The notes below the pieces were generated by a model. That model was not told the origin of the DNA. It ran no database searches and was given only the letters and a program-made list of their open reading frames with translations. DNA of 49,622 nt from a virus. A program made the position numbers and the translations under genes. Below are positions 24,794 through 32,583 of the stretch, in pieces; positions within the stretch are counted from its first letter, which is position 1; every line of letters begins with the position of its first letter. The stretch is taken from IMG/VR virus record IMGVR_UViG_3300031784_000050, positions 1 through 49,622 of that record, one strand, 5' to 3'.

Positions 24794-24806
24794 CCTGTTA
24801 TATTTT
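24775..24806 (+). promoter_or_regulatory. CTTTCA-N18-TATATTTT promoter before FEN/RNase H gene
   Basis: CTTTCAGTTT, 14 bases, then TATATTTT, 18 bases before the ATG at 24825. Same spacing as the sites at 43514, 45086 and 47901. The -7 box resembles the Bacteroidota consensus TAnnTTTG. Confidence 0.55.
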
Positions 24807-24824
24807 AATAAATTACAAAAATAG

Positions 24825-26039
24825 ATGAAAAAAACAGGTAGACACACACTAGTTGTGGATGGAAATTATTTTCTATTCAGAACATTATATGTCTTGCCTC
24901 GTCTAGGTAAGTCTAAAGAATTACTAGGTTCTTCTGAAGAGTCTCAATCCTTTATGGCAAAACTCGCAACTGATTTTGCATACCAGGTTAGATTATTTGA
25001 AGGTCTTATTGATAAAATTGTATGGACGGTAGATTCTCGTTCATGGCGTAAGGACTTTTACCCAGAGGCAGATTATAAAGGAAATCGTAAACAAGATTCC
25101 ACTATTAACTGGGAAAACTTTTCTAAAGTATCAGAAGACTTTATTGGTCTCTTGGTTCGTCAGGGTGTAATTGTTTCAAAAATTGATGGAGCCGAAGGTG
25201 ACGATTTAATGTATGCATGGAATACTGAATCTTTAGCCAATAACAAATCAGTAATTATGTTTACTGGTGACCGTGATATTGTTCAATTAGTTTGTAAAAA
25301 TAATGATACTCATACTATCCTATTTTCACCGGCTCATAAGAAACTCTATACCTATCAAGGCTTCTCTGAATGGATGAATACTGAAGAACAAGAAACATCA
25401 ACAGATATCTTTGATCTTATGAAGGTTTCAGTTTCACCAGAAAATCAAGCAAAGAAGCTATTACAAACTTTGGTAAAAAAGAAAAAGGTTGATATCATAG
25501 AGGTTGACCCCGAAGAGTTTCGTTTTAGAAAAGTTCTTACCGGTGATGCTGGTGATAATGTTACTCCTGCATATTGGTATGTATCTAAAGATCGCCGTTA
25601 TGGAATCAGCGAAAAGAAGGCAGAAGAAATTGTTTCTGAATTCAAACAGAAGCATGGCGTCCTTTCTCATATGTATCTTTATAATGATGAGTTGGTAACT
25701 GACCTTGCCAATATCATTATTCGTGTTATGAAGGCTAAACATATGACCAGGGAACAGATCATTGCCAATATTAAATCAAACGTAAACTTAATGGTTCTTT
25801 CTGCCGAATCTATCCCAGAGGGTATCCTAGACGAAATGTTTCGCTCTATTGAGTCTAAGATTAGTTTAAATACTTTAAAGATTAATGGTGTTTCTTCAAT
25901 GAAATCAATTTTAGAAAATAGCCCATATAAGACAGAAGATACCTCAATAGCAGTTTCATCTAAGATCTTTAAAGATGATGAAGATGACTCTGATTTTTCT
26001 TTCATATCAGATCGTAAACAAAAGGGAAAAATATTTTAA
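24825..26039 (+). CDS. rnh: RNase H / 5'-3' exonuclease of the FEN family
   Basis: A 404-residue FEN-type nuclease that removes RNA primers and flaps during lagging-strand synthesis. Metal-site motifs are LVVDGNYFLFR (D12), KIDGAEGDDLMYAW, FTGDRDIVQLV and TGDAGDNVTP, followed by the helix-hairpin-helix region GISEKKAEEIVSEF. T4 RNase H is 305 residues. This one has an insert around residues 195-230 and an acidic-then-basic C-terminal tail (KDDEDDSDF to QKGKIF) that may contact single-strand binding protein. Confidence 0.87.
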   Translation: MKKTGRHTLVVDGNYFLFRTLYVLPRLGKSKELLGSSEESQSFMAKLATDFAYQVRLFEGLIDKIVWTVDSRSWRKDFYPEADYKGNRKQDSTINWENFSKVSEDFIGLLVRQGVIVSKIDGAEGDDLMYAWNTESLANNKSVIMFTGDRDIVQLVCKNNDTHTILFSPAHKKLYTYQGFSEWMNTEEQETSTDIFDLMKVSVSPENQAKKLLQTLVKKKKVDIIEVDPEEFRFRKVLTGDAGDNVTPAYWYVSKDRRYGISEKKAEEIVSEFKQKHGVLSHMYLYNDELVTDLANIIIRVMKAKHMTREQIIANIKSNVNLMVLSAESIPEGILDEMFRSIESKISLNTLKINGVSSMKSILENSPYKTEDTSIAVSSKIFKDDEDDSDFSFISDRKQKGKIF

Positions 26040-26040
26040 T

Positions 26041-26331
26041 ATGACGTCAAGAATGCAAAAAAGAGTAGATGATGCGATGATGGAATGTTATCGTCGTCTT
26101 TTTAGAGAATCAACTCCTAGTGGCAATTTTGACTATTTAGTTGAAACTGCTTCTTTAAATGACAGAGGTCAAAAAGAGATACCTTTTTTAGATTATGAAT
26201 TAGAAGAAAGTAAATGGGAACCTATTTTTAAAGAAATTTATAAAGAATATAAGATCCCTAAATATCTTAGACAATCATTTAGAATATCTATTGTTTTAGG
26301 ATGTTCCCCTAAAACAAAAATGAACTGTTAA
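26041..26331 (+). CDS. Hypothetical protein downstream of RNase H
   Basis: A 96-residue protein starting one base after the RNase H stop. It begins RMQKRVDDAMMECYRRLFRE, with EIPFLDYEL in the middle and RISIVLGCSPKT at the end. In T4, dsbA and gene 33 follow rnh in the same order and size range, so this could be an analogue of one of them, but I see no sequence proof. Probably helical. Confidence 0.65.
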   Translation: MTSRMQKRVDDAMMECYRRLFRESTPSGNFDYLVETASLNDRGQKEIPFLDYELEESKWEPIFKEIYKEYKIPKYLRQSFRISIVLGCSPKTKMNC

Positions 26332-26350
26332 AGTATAATAAAAAAGGAGT

Positions 26351-26767
26351 ATGCAATTATTTGACTACATAAAGGTTTTATTTGGTAAAGACGCACAATG
26401 GGATAAAGTTTCTAGTTATGATAAGTCTCGTAATTCTTTTATGACCAATCGTTTTATGAGTATTAAATTTCCTATCCAGGCAAATCTGTTTAATACTCTT
26501 AAAATTGATCCAGTAGGACAGGCAGAAGCATGGAGAATGGTTGCTTCAAAGTTTAATAAAGTTCCAGGTTTTATTTACACAAAGGTAAAGAAACAAGAAA
26601 AAGAAAAGCAATGGTCACCAGATCCAAAGGCCGTTGAACTTTATATGAAATTTAATGAAATTGGTCATAGAGAGTTTAAAGAATGCCTAAAATATAACCC
26701 ATCAGAAGTCCGAACCGCGATAGATATATTAGAAAAACAGATGGGAAATGATGCTAATAGACAATAA
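26351..26767 (+). CDS. Possible clamp loader small subunit (gp62-like)
   Basis: A 138-residue protein. SFMTNRFMSIKFPIQANLFN followed by a conserved-looking aromatic/basic segment (VPGFIYTKVKK), and the C-terminal helix FKECLKYNPSEVRTAIDIL, follow the order I expect in gp62-type proteins (FIVNR.LS...., then KRF..W.K, then ..YS..KA.EAL.IL). If right, gp62 is displaced about 1.7 kb from its partner gp44. Low sequence identity to T4, so tentative; T4 gp62 is longer (187). Confidence 0.4.
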   Translation: MQLFDYIKVLFGKDAQWDKVSSYDKSRNSFMTNRFMSIKFPIQANLFNTLKIDPVGQAEAWRMVASKFNKVPGFIYTKVKKQEKEKQWSPDPKAVELYMKFNEIGHREFKECLKYNPSEVRTAIDILEKQMGNDANRQ

Positions 26768-27419
26768 GTTTGAGTTAGGTATTCCAACTCACATTTACTT
26801 TACTCTTTATAAGTTTGATCTCATTGATAGTATTATCATATCAAGAGTCATAAAAGAGTGTAAAAACTGGAATGAATCCGGTGATGAAAATCTTTTCACC
26901 GTTGATGTAGAATCTTTTAAGTCTGCTATTAGAGGTAATAAAAGACTGGATCATGAGATCACAAAAGCCGAGGTAGATGGTCTTGCTGCAATGCCTGGTA
27001 ATAAACCTAATTCGGTTACCTTTCTTTGGTCAATTATAGAAAGGCTAGAAAATCTAGAGTGGATGACATTTAGTATTTCTTATGATAAAAAATTCTCAAG
27101 AGTTGTTAAGATTGAGAATAAGGAAATTATGAGCTTTTATTTTAAGATAGAAGAAGGTATTTTTGACTTAACTCAAGTATTCCAAAGAAGCCAACTCGAT
27201 ATTATTAATAAAAAGATTATTGAGTACAAAATAATGCCTAACAAGTATTTAGAAAGATCTTCATATTTTTATATGAAAGCTTCACTTTTATTTGAAATTT
27301 TAGGCCAACTTGAAATTGATGGTACTCTTGGAACATTTGATCTTCTTGATCATATTGATCAAAAACTAGAAGAAGATGATCCTACCCTTTTGGTTAAGAC
27401 AGACTATACTCCTTATTAA
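26748..27419 (+). CDS. Hypothetical protein, replication-region neighbour
   Basis: A 223-residue acidic protein overlapping the previous gene by 20 bases, so probably co-translated. HEITKAEVDGLAAMPGNKPN is the most distinctive segment, and the C-terminus (KASLLFEILGQLEIDGTLG) looks helical. Position and size recall T4 gene 59 (helicase loader), but the sequence does not visibly match it. Function unknown. Confidence 0.65.
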   Translation: MMLIDNKFELGIPTHIYFTLYKFDLIDSIIISRVIKECKNWNESGDENLFTVDVESFKSAIRGNKRLDHEITKAEVDGLAAMPGNKPNSVTFLWSIIERLENLEWMTFSISYDKKFSRVVKIENKEIMSFYFKIEEGIFDLTQVFQRSQLDIINKKIIEYKIMPNKYLERSSYFYMKASLLFEILGQLEIDGTLGTFDLLDHIDQKLEEDDPTLLVKTDYTPY

Positions 27420-27423
27420 GGAA

Positions 27424-27431
27424 TATATAAA
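27424..27431 (+). promoter_or_regulatory. Late promoter TATATAAA
   Basis: GGAATATATAAA, 12 bases before the ATG at 27444 and only 4 bases after the previous stop. Confidence 0.62.
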
Positions 27432-27443
27432 CAAAAAGGTCTT

Positions 27444-27872
27444 ATGAAAAGTTTTTTAAGGAGATGTTGCGAATCTAAGCGTGAATGCGTAACATATCTT
27501 GTGGTACTTTTATGGTTAGCTGTAGGTATTACTGCAACATATTTTGAAACCGATTTTACTGCTTTGGCTGCATATTTTGTTTCTTTAACAGGTTTCGTTG
27601 CTTCATATATATTTGGTGAAAGCGTTCGTAGAAGTAAAAATTCTTCAATATTTTTGCCAGGCCCTAACAGTAGAAGAGAAGTAATGATGTACATTACAAT
27701 TGGATTATGGCTAGCCGTAGGTTTATGGGTAATCGTAAATGGTTCAGATCTTATTGGAGTAAGCGCATATTTTGCAGCATTAACACCGTTTGTAGGTTCA
27801 TATATTTTAGGTGAAACTTTCAAAAAGGAAGTGGTTGAAGTTGAAGAAATAGAACAACAAATAAATTCTTAA
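27444..27872 (+). CDS. Four-helix membrane protein with internal duplication
   Basis: A 142-residue protein. Residues 13-63 and 78-128 are copies of each other: RECVTYLVVLLWLAVGI / REVMMYITIGLWLAVGL, AAYFVSLTGFVASYIFGE / SAYFAALTPFVGSYILGE. Each copy has two hydrophobic helices, so four in all (about 16-33, 38-57, 81-98, 103-122), with basic flanks after each copy and an acidic tail. Expressed from a late promoter. A holin or other envelope protein is possible; nothing in the sequence decides it. Confidence 0.72.
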   Translation: MKSFLRRCCESKRECVTYLVVLLWLAVGITATYFETDFTALAAYFVSLTGFVASYIFGESVRRSKNSSIFLPGPNSRREVMMYITIGLWLAVGLWVIVNGSDLIGVSAYFAALTPFVGSYILGETFKKEVVEVEEIEQQINS

Positions 27873-27875
27873 TAC

Positions 27876-29834
27876 ATGGCCGTTATAGGAACAACAACAA
27901 ATGAAAATGGCGATGCTATTTTAATAAGTCTTCAAGAGCCTTACAAGAATGTTGTTGAGGTATTAAGTTATAGTGATCAAACCGAAGGTGAATCTACATC
28001 AGTTTATTTTAGTAAATCTTTTAGATGGGGTATTGATGGAGTTACCTATTCTGATTGGATCTCATTAACTAATGCGAATCTAGACGGTTTGTTACTCAAT
28101 CCGATTAATCCATTTTGGGTGCAGTATAAGTATGAACAGGTGGGCGATGGCACACTAGAATTTAAGTCTATATCACTCGAAATAGTTACAGATGGTGGAA
28201 TGATTTGTAAAATTCCACAAATTAATTGTTGTGATAGCGGTTCATTATCAGGTGCGCAAAACCTTGTTATTGATTGCTGTGGTTCATCCTGGAACCCGTA
28301 TGATTTGTCCAGGGCATCACAGATGTATAACCAACTTTCTGCTGTTGCATCAAATTTATTTGGTTTTTGTGTTAAGTACTTTAAGACTGCTGCAGATCAA
28401 AGAAGTAAAGATGTTATCCTAAAAGAATATTCTTTATTTAATGTTATCTCAACTGCAGAAGTTAAGATAATGTTTCCTGATAACCAATTACCAACAAGGG
28501 ACATTCAGTATAATCCTCTTATGATGGATTTTCCTGTACAGTTTGAGGTGCATATTGTTAAATCAGCATTTGAACAAGTATTTGGTGTTGGTGCAAGACC
28601 ACAGATGAGAGACTATTTGTATTTTGAACAATATATGAACAGAATGTATGAAGTTGATGCTGTTACTGAAGCGGATGACTTTTTATATACCGGATCATAT
28701 TGGAGAGTAAGTCTTGTACCTTATCAACAAAGAACGGCTGTTCTCTATCCTAATAAAAACATTGAAGCTGAAAAGAATGCATTGGTAAGTGACCTTGAAT
28801 CTAAGTTTGGTGAAGAGGCTAATAAAGAATACGATGATGTAAGAAAGCCTAATCAATATAACACTATAGGTACTTTATCAAATGATTATGTTAGAAGAAT
28901 ACTTGATAAGAGACTTTTAATTAAAGAGGAGAATGTTTATAATAACTGGACTATTATTTCCAAATATCACTATCAGTTGTCCTCAATGGAAACAGGCATA
29001 GAAGGTGTTGAGTACAGATATAATAAAGGATGGAAAGAAACCGATGATAGAGCATTTACTTTTTGGGTAAGACCAAAATACACAAATCCTATTGGGATAA
29101 ATGTGGCAATCACAGGCATAACTAATAGCGGAGGAAAGGTAAAACTTAATACTTCAGGTTTACCTACCCTGTCACAAACCCTCTCTGTTGGAAATTGGGT
29201 TAAGGTTGCTGGTACCGCATCATATAACGGTATTCATAAAATAACCGCAATAGGATCTACTAGTATTAATATTGATGTAGACTATATTGATAATACATTC
29301 CAAGGTACTCCTAGATTTAACAGAGAGGCAAGTAATACCTTTATGGTTTATGAAACGTCTCTTTTACCACCTGCTCAACTTGTAGAATTCACATACACAC
29401 CAAATTGGTTTATAGTAAAGTTGGATGGTAACTATTTTAAGTATAATTTACAATCACAAGGTCTATCTCTTATTGAGAATAATTGGTATGCATTCGTAAT
29501 TAATCTTAATTCTATTGCAAAACAATTAAGCCTGTTTGGATATGAAACTCTTGATAAAACAGGTGCAATTAATCCAAAAAATAGCGCTCAATTAACAAAG
29601 ATATTTTCTGAGACCAAATTGTATACACCGATTGAAATACCAGATTTTAATTCATGGAAACTATTAGGGTGTAAAACAGACCTAACTAACCTTCGTATTT
29701 GGAGTAAACCTATTGAAGAAGAATTACAGGAATTGATATTATCACAATATGTAGTAAAAGATACTCATTTAACTTTACTACTGGATAATGCTGCACCACA
29801 ACTATTACTACAGAAAGAAACCAATCCTAGATAA
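27876..29834 (+). CDS. Large virion structural protein
   Basis: A 652-residue protein, three bases after the membrane protein. The middle part (FPVQFEVHIVKSAFEQVFGV, then DYLYFEQYMNRMYEVDAV) has the pattern of neck/tail connector proteins in T4-like phages. Residues from about 390 onward (AFTFWVRPKY, NWFIVKLDGNYFKYNL, NNWYAFVINLNS, LTNLRIWSKPI) resemble a concanavalin/laminin-G-like beta sandwich. Two CC pairs (INCC, IDCC) lie near residue 120-135. A neck or head-tail joining role is plausible by position before the terminase genes. Confidence 0.68.
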   Translation: MAVIGTTTNENGDAILISLQEPYKNVVEVLSYSDQTEGESTSVYFSKSFRWGIDGVTYSDWISLTNANLDGLLLNPINPFWVQYKYEQVGDGTLEFKSISLEIVTDGGMICKIPQINCCDSGSLSGAQNLVIDCCGSSWNPYDLSRASQMYNQLSAVASNLFGFCVKYFKTAADQRSKDVILKEYSLFNVISTAEVKIMFPDNQLPTRDIQYNPLMMDFPVQFEVHIVKSAFEQVFGVGARPQMRDYLYFEQYMNRMYEVDAVTEADDFLYTGSYWRVSLVPYQQRTAVLYPNKNIEAEKNALVSDLESKFGEEANKEYDDVRKPNQYNTIGTLSNDYVRRILDKRLLIKEENVYNNWTIISKYHYQLSSMETGIEGVEYRYNKGWKETDDRAFTFWVRPKYTNPIGINVAITGITNSGGKVKLNTSGLPTLSQTLSVGNWVKVAGTASYNGIHKITAIGSTSINIDVDYIDNTFQGTPRFNREASNTFMVYETSLLPPAQLVEFTYTPNWFIVKLDGNYFKYNLQSQGLSLIENNWYAFVINLNSIAKQLSLFGYETLDKTGAINPKNSAQLTKIFSETKLYTPIEIPDFNSWKLLGCKTDLTNLRIWSKPIEEELQELILSQYVVKDTHLTLLLDNAAPQLLLQKETNPR

Positions 29835-29841
29835 GCTAGAA

Positions 29842-29849
29842 TATATAAT
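29842..29849 (+). promoter_or_regulatory. Late promoter TATATAAT before terminase operon
   Basis: TAGAATATATAAT, 15 bases before the ATG at 29865. Confidence 0.58.
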
Positions 29850-29864
29850 CTAAATTAAGGATTA

Positions 29865-30482
29865 ATGAAAGAAGATTCTAAACATAAATTTAGAGATAGC
29901 CTTGGAGACTTATTAAATGATTTACCTGATGAGGTACCTGGTTTAGAAGATACCCCACAATTACCAAAGGTTAGAGCAGAAGGAACACAAGCTGTTGCAT
30001 TACAAACCGCAAAGAATAAGGCCCAGCGGGTTATGAATAATCTTCTTAAGTTCTATTTAAGTGAAGAGATTATTGAGGAGCATGAATACATTAAGGTTAA
30101 AGCAGAGCTAGATGAATATGCATTAGGTATGCTTATTCGCCAAATGCAAAATAGTGAAACTGCAATTTCAACATTAATGGATACTATTAATGAAGGTGAC
30201 GTTTCGCCTAGAATGTTTGAAGTACTTAGCGACCTACAGAGAACACTTTTAGATATCATTAAAAGTCAAACCATGTATATGGTTGCAATTGAAGAGAATG
30301 CTAAAAAGCTTTCCAGGGATATTGATGTTTATCATGGGGGTGCTAATACTGATACTGCTCAAAAGAAATCCGGTAACACTGGTGTTAAGGCAAGAGGAAC
30401 TAAGGATCTTATGAGAGCCTTACAAGATAGTATTAACGAAGAAGATATACAAGATGTCGATGCAGATCAAACTGAAGAATAA
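29865..30482 (+). CDS. 16: Terminase small subunit (gp16-like)
   Basis: A 205-residue protein (T4 gp16 is 164). The helical core FEVLSDLQRTLLDIIKSQTMYMVAIEENAKKL resembles T4 [25 protein letters not shown], and both ends are acidic and disordered as in T4. It recognises viral DNA and regulates the gp17 motor, which is encoded downstream. Its 3' end overlaps the GroES-like gene by 29 bases. Confidence 0.72.
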   Translation: MKEDSKHKFRDSLGDLLNDLPDEVPGLEDTPQLPKVRAEGTQAVALQTAKNKAQRVMNNLLKFYLSEEIIEEHEYIKVKAELDEYALGMLIRQMQNSETAISTLMDTINEGDVSPRMFEVLSDLQRTLLDIIKSQTMYMVAIEENAKKLSRDIDVYHGGANTDTAQKKSGNTGVKARGTKDLMRALQDSINEEDIQDVDADQTEE

Positions 30483-30726
30483 CTATGTTCTTACAAAAGA
30501 GATCATAGAAGAAAAAGTAACCGAAGGTGGAATTATACTTCCAACCGAAAAGTATAATCGTAAATGTATTGTAATTAAGTCCTCATCCGAAGATGTTAGA
30601 GATGGGCATACAATCATAAAAACAATTGGTAAGGGTACGATTTTTAATATAGACGGAGAAGAATACGAAGCTCTACATGAAAATCATATCTTAGCTATAA
30701 TAGAAGAAGATGGCACAGAAACCTAG
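30454..30726 (+). CDS. GroES-like co-chaperonin (gp31-like)
   Basis: A 90-residue protein with the GroES layout: an N-terminal strand (NNYVLTKEII), a mobile-loop-like segment (EEKVTEGGIILPTE), then beta strands and the closing EYEALHENHILAIIEED, close to the GroES ending (EYLVMSESDILAIVE-type). In T4 the gp31 co-chaperonin replaces GroES for folding gp23. Here the gene overlaps both terminase genes (29 bases upstream, 17 downstream), so it is made with late packaging proteins. An alternative start at 30460 removes two residues. Confidence 0.7.
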   Translation: MSMQIKLKNNYVLTKEIIEEKVTEGGIILPTEKYNRKCIVIKSSSEDVRDGHTIIKTIGKGTIFNIDGEEYEALHENHILAIIEEDGTET

Positions 30727-32527
30727 AGCAGAAAGCGCAGGATTTGAGTTTAAGATTGGCGCTGCAGAAGAATCCTTTTCATGGACATCAGAAAAGGTTG
30801 AACAACTTATGCTTGCATTAGAGGAAGGGTATAAACCTAAAGCAACTCCTTTCTATGAAGGTAATTCTAATCTTAGGAAGGGAAACATAGTTTTTAATTA
30901 TACACCGCATGAGATTAGAGAAATAAAGAAATGCGCAACTGATATTGTTTATTTTGCAAATACTTATTGTACCGTAATGACCGATCATGGTCTTCAGACA
31001 ATTAAGTTAAGAGGATATCAGGAAGAGATGTTAAGACAATTTCAAAAGGAAAGATTTAATTGTTGTTTAGCATCTCGTCAGATTGGTAAAACAATTTGCT
31101 CATCAATTTTTATTGCATGGTACTCTTTATTTAATTTTGATAAGAATTCTCTTGTACTTTCAAACAAAGGGGCTACCACTCGTGAAATTATTGATAAAGG
31201 AAAAACGATTCTTGAACACTTACCGTTTTTCTTAAAGCCTGGTGTTATTAAATGGGATGTATTTAATTCCAAGTTTGATAATGGCTGTCGTATTATTGGT
31301 CAAACCACTACAAAGAAAGCCGCAATTGGTTTTACAATTCACTTACTGTTTATGGATGAGTTCGCTCACATCCCACAGAACTTCGTGGAAACATTTTATG
31401 AAAACGTTTATCCTACTGTATCTGCTTCTTCAAATTCAAAGGTAATTATTACAAGTACACCGAACGGATTTAATAAGTTTTATGATATTTACTCATCTGC
31501 AGAAAAAGGATTAAATGAATATTCACCGTTTAGGGTTGACTGGTGGGATGTTCCTGGTAGAGACGAGGCATGGATGAGGCAAGAAGTTGCTAACCTTGGT
31601 TCAGAGGAGGCTTTTAATAGACAATACGGAAATCAGTTTATAGCAAGTTCTTCTCTCTTATTAGGCGCAGATAGTCTTAAAAAGCTTCAACAAAACCAAA
31701 AAGAATTTATTCATAAAGAGATTCCTGAATTTGAGGATGAGAACATTGAGTATGCAGGCTTATTATGGGATCCTGATTTTAATCTTGATGAAATTGAAGA
31801 AGATACAAATTATTGGGTCTTTTCAATTGATATTGCAGAAGGAAATGGTGGTGACTATTCAATTATAAATATCTTTAAGATTGAAATCATGGATGAGCAG
31901 GACTGGAAAAAGATAACCTCGCCTGGGTCGTTTGTAGACTTTTTTAGACTTAGACAAATAGGAAGATTTAGAAGTAATGAACATACTATAGAAGAATTTG
32001 CAAAAGCTGTTTATATTTTATCATTTGATATGTTTCATTCAGAAAACGTAAAACTAATAATCGAGTGGAATATGTTTGGCGGTGAATTAATTAAGAGACT
32101 GGAAACTGTCTTTCCACAGAGAAATGAATTTGATGAAGAAATGGTTGTTAAGTTTAAACATCGTATTGATGCAAGAACTAAAAACTTTGGTCTTAAAATC
32201 AAAAAAGATAATAAACCTATCTTTTGTCAAAACTTTAAGAAATATATAACCCAGAATAGAATTGTAATTAAAGATAAGAAAACTGTGTATGAAGCCTCTA
32301 CGTTTGGAAAGATGCCTAATGGAACATATGCAGGACAATTAGGTCATGACGATCTTATAATGACCAGCATAAATAGTTCAGAATTTTTCTTTACTTTAGA
32401 CTTTTCCGACTTTGTTGAAGAGATTTATGATACCGTAGAAGAATCTCTACAAACTAAGATTGATGAGATCTTAGAAAAGGATTCTAAGGGAGGAAATCTC
32501 AATTACGATATTTATGATCTTGTGTAG
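30710..32527 (+). CDS. 17: Terminase large subunit (gp17)
   Basis: A 605-residue packaging motor and nuclease (T4 gp17 is 610). Walker A-type SRQIGKT at residues 122-128, Walker B LLFMDEFAH with D216/E217, the coupling motif IITSTPNG, and the C-terminal RNase H-fold nuclease with FSIDIAEGNGGDYS (first catalytic Asp) and a later GHDDLIM. It translocates DNA through portal gp20 and cuts the concatemer. Confidence 0.94.
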   Translation: MAQKPRAESAGFEFKIGAAEESFSWTSEKVEQLMLALEEGYKPKATPFYEGNSNLRKGNIVFNYTPHEIREIKKCATDIVYFANTYCTVMTDHGLQTIKLRGYQEEMLRQFQKERFNCCLASRQIGKTICSSIFIAWYSLFNFDKNSLVLSNKGATTREIIDKGKTILEHLPFFLKPGVIKWDVFNSKFDNGCRIIGQTTTKKAAIGFTIHLLFMDEFAHIPQNFVETFYENVYPTVSASSNSKVIITSTPNGFNKFYDIYSSAEKGLNEYSPFRVDWWDVPGRDEAWMRQEVANLGSEEAFNRQYGNQFIASSSLLLGADSLKKLQQNQKEFIHKEIPEFEDENIEYAGLLWDPDFNLDEIEEDTNYWVFSIDIAEGNGGDYSIINIFKIEIMDEQDWKKITSPGSFVDFFRLRQIGRFRSNEHTIEEFAKAVYILSFDMFHSENVKLIIEWNMFGGELIKRLETVFPQRNEFDEEMVVKFKHRIDARTKNFGLKIKKDNKPIFCQNFKKYITQNRIVIKDKKTVYEASTFGKMPNGTYAGQLGHDDLIMTSINSSEFFFTLDFSDFVEEIYDTVEESLQTKIDEILEKDSKGGNLNYDIYDLV

Positions 32528-32547
32528 AAAAGTGGCTATGCCGTGGA

Positions 32548-32555
32548 TATATAAA
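32548..32555 (+). promoter_or_regulatory. Late promoter TATATAAA before sheath gene
   Basis: TGGATATATAAA, 28 bases before the ATG at 32584. Confidence 0.6.
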
Positions 32556-32583
32556 AAAAGCAATAAAAAAAATATAATACAAG

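Noticed and set aside
26748-27419. Identity as gp59 helicase loader
   Set aside because: Position after RNase H and size fit, but no segment resembles T4 gp59 on reading; left as hypothetical.
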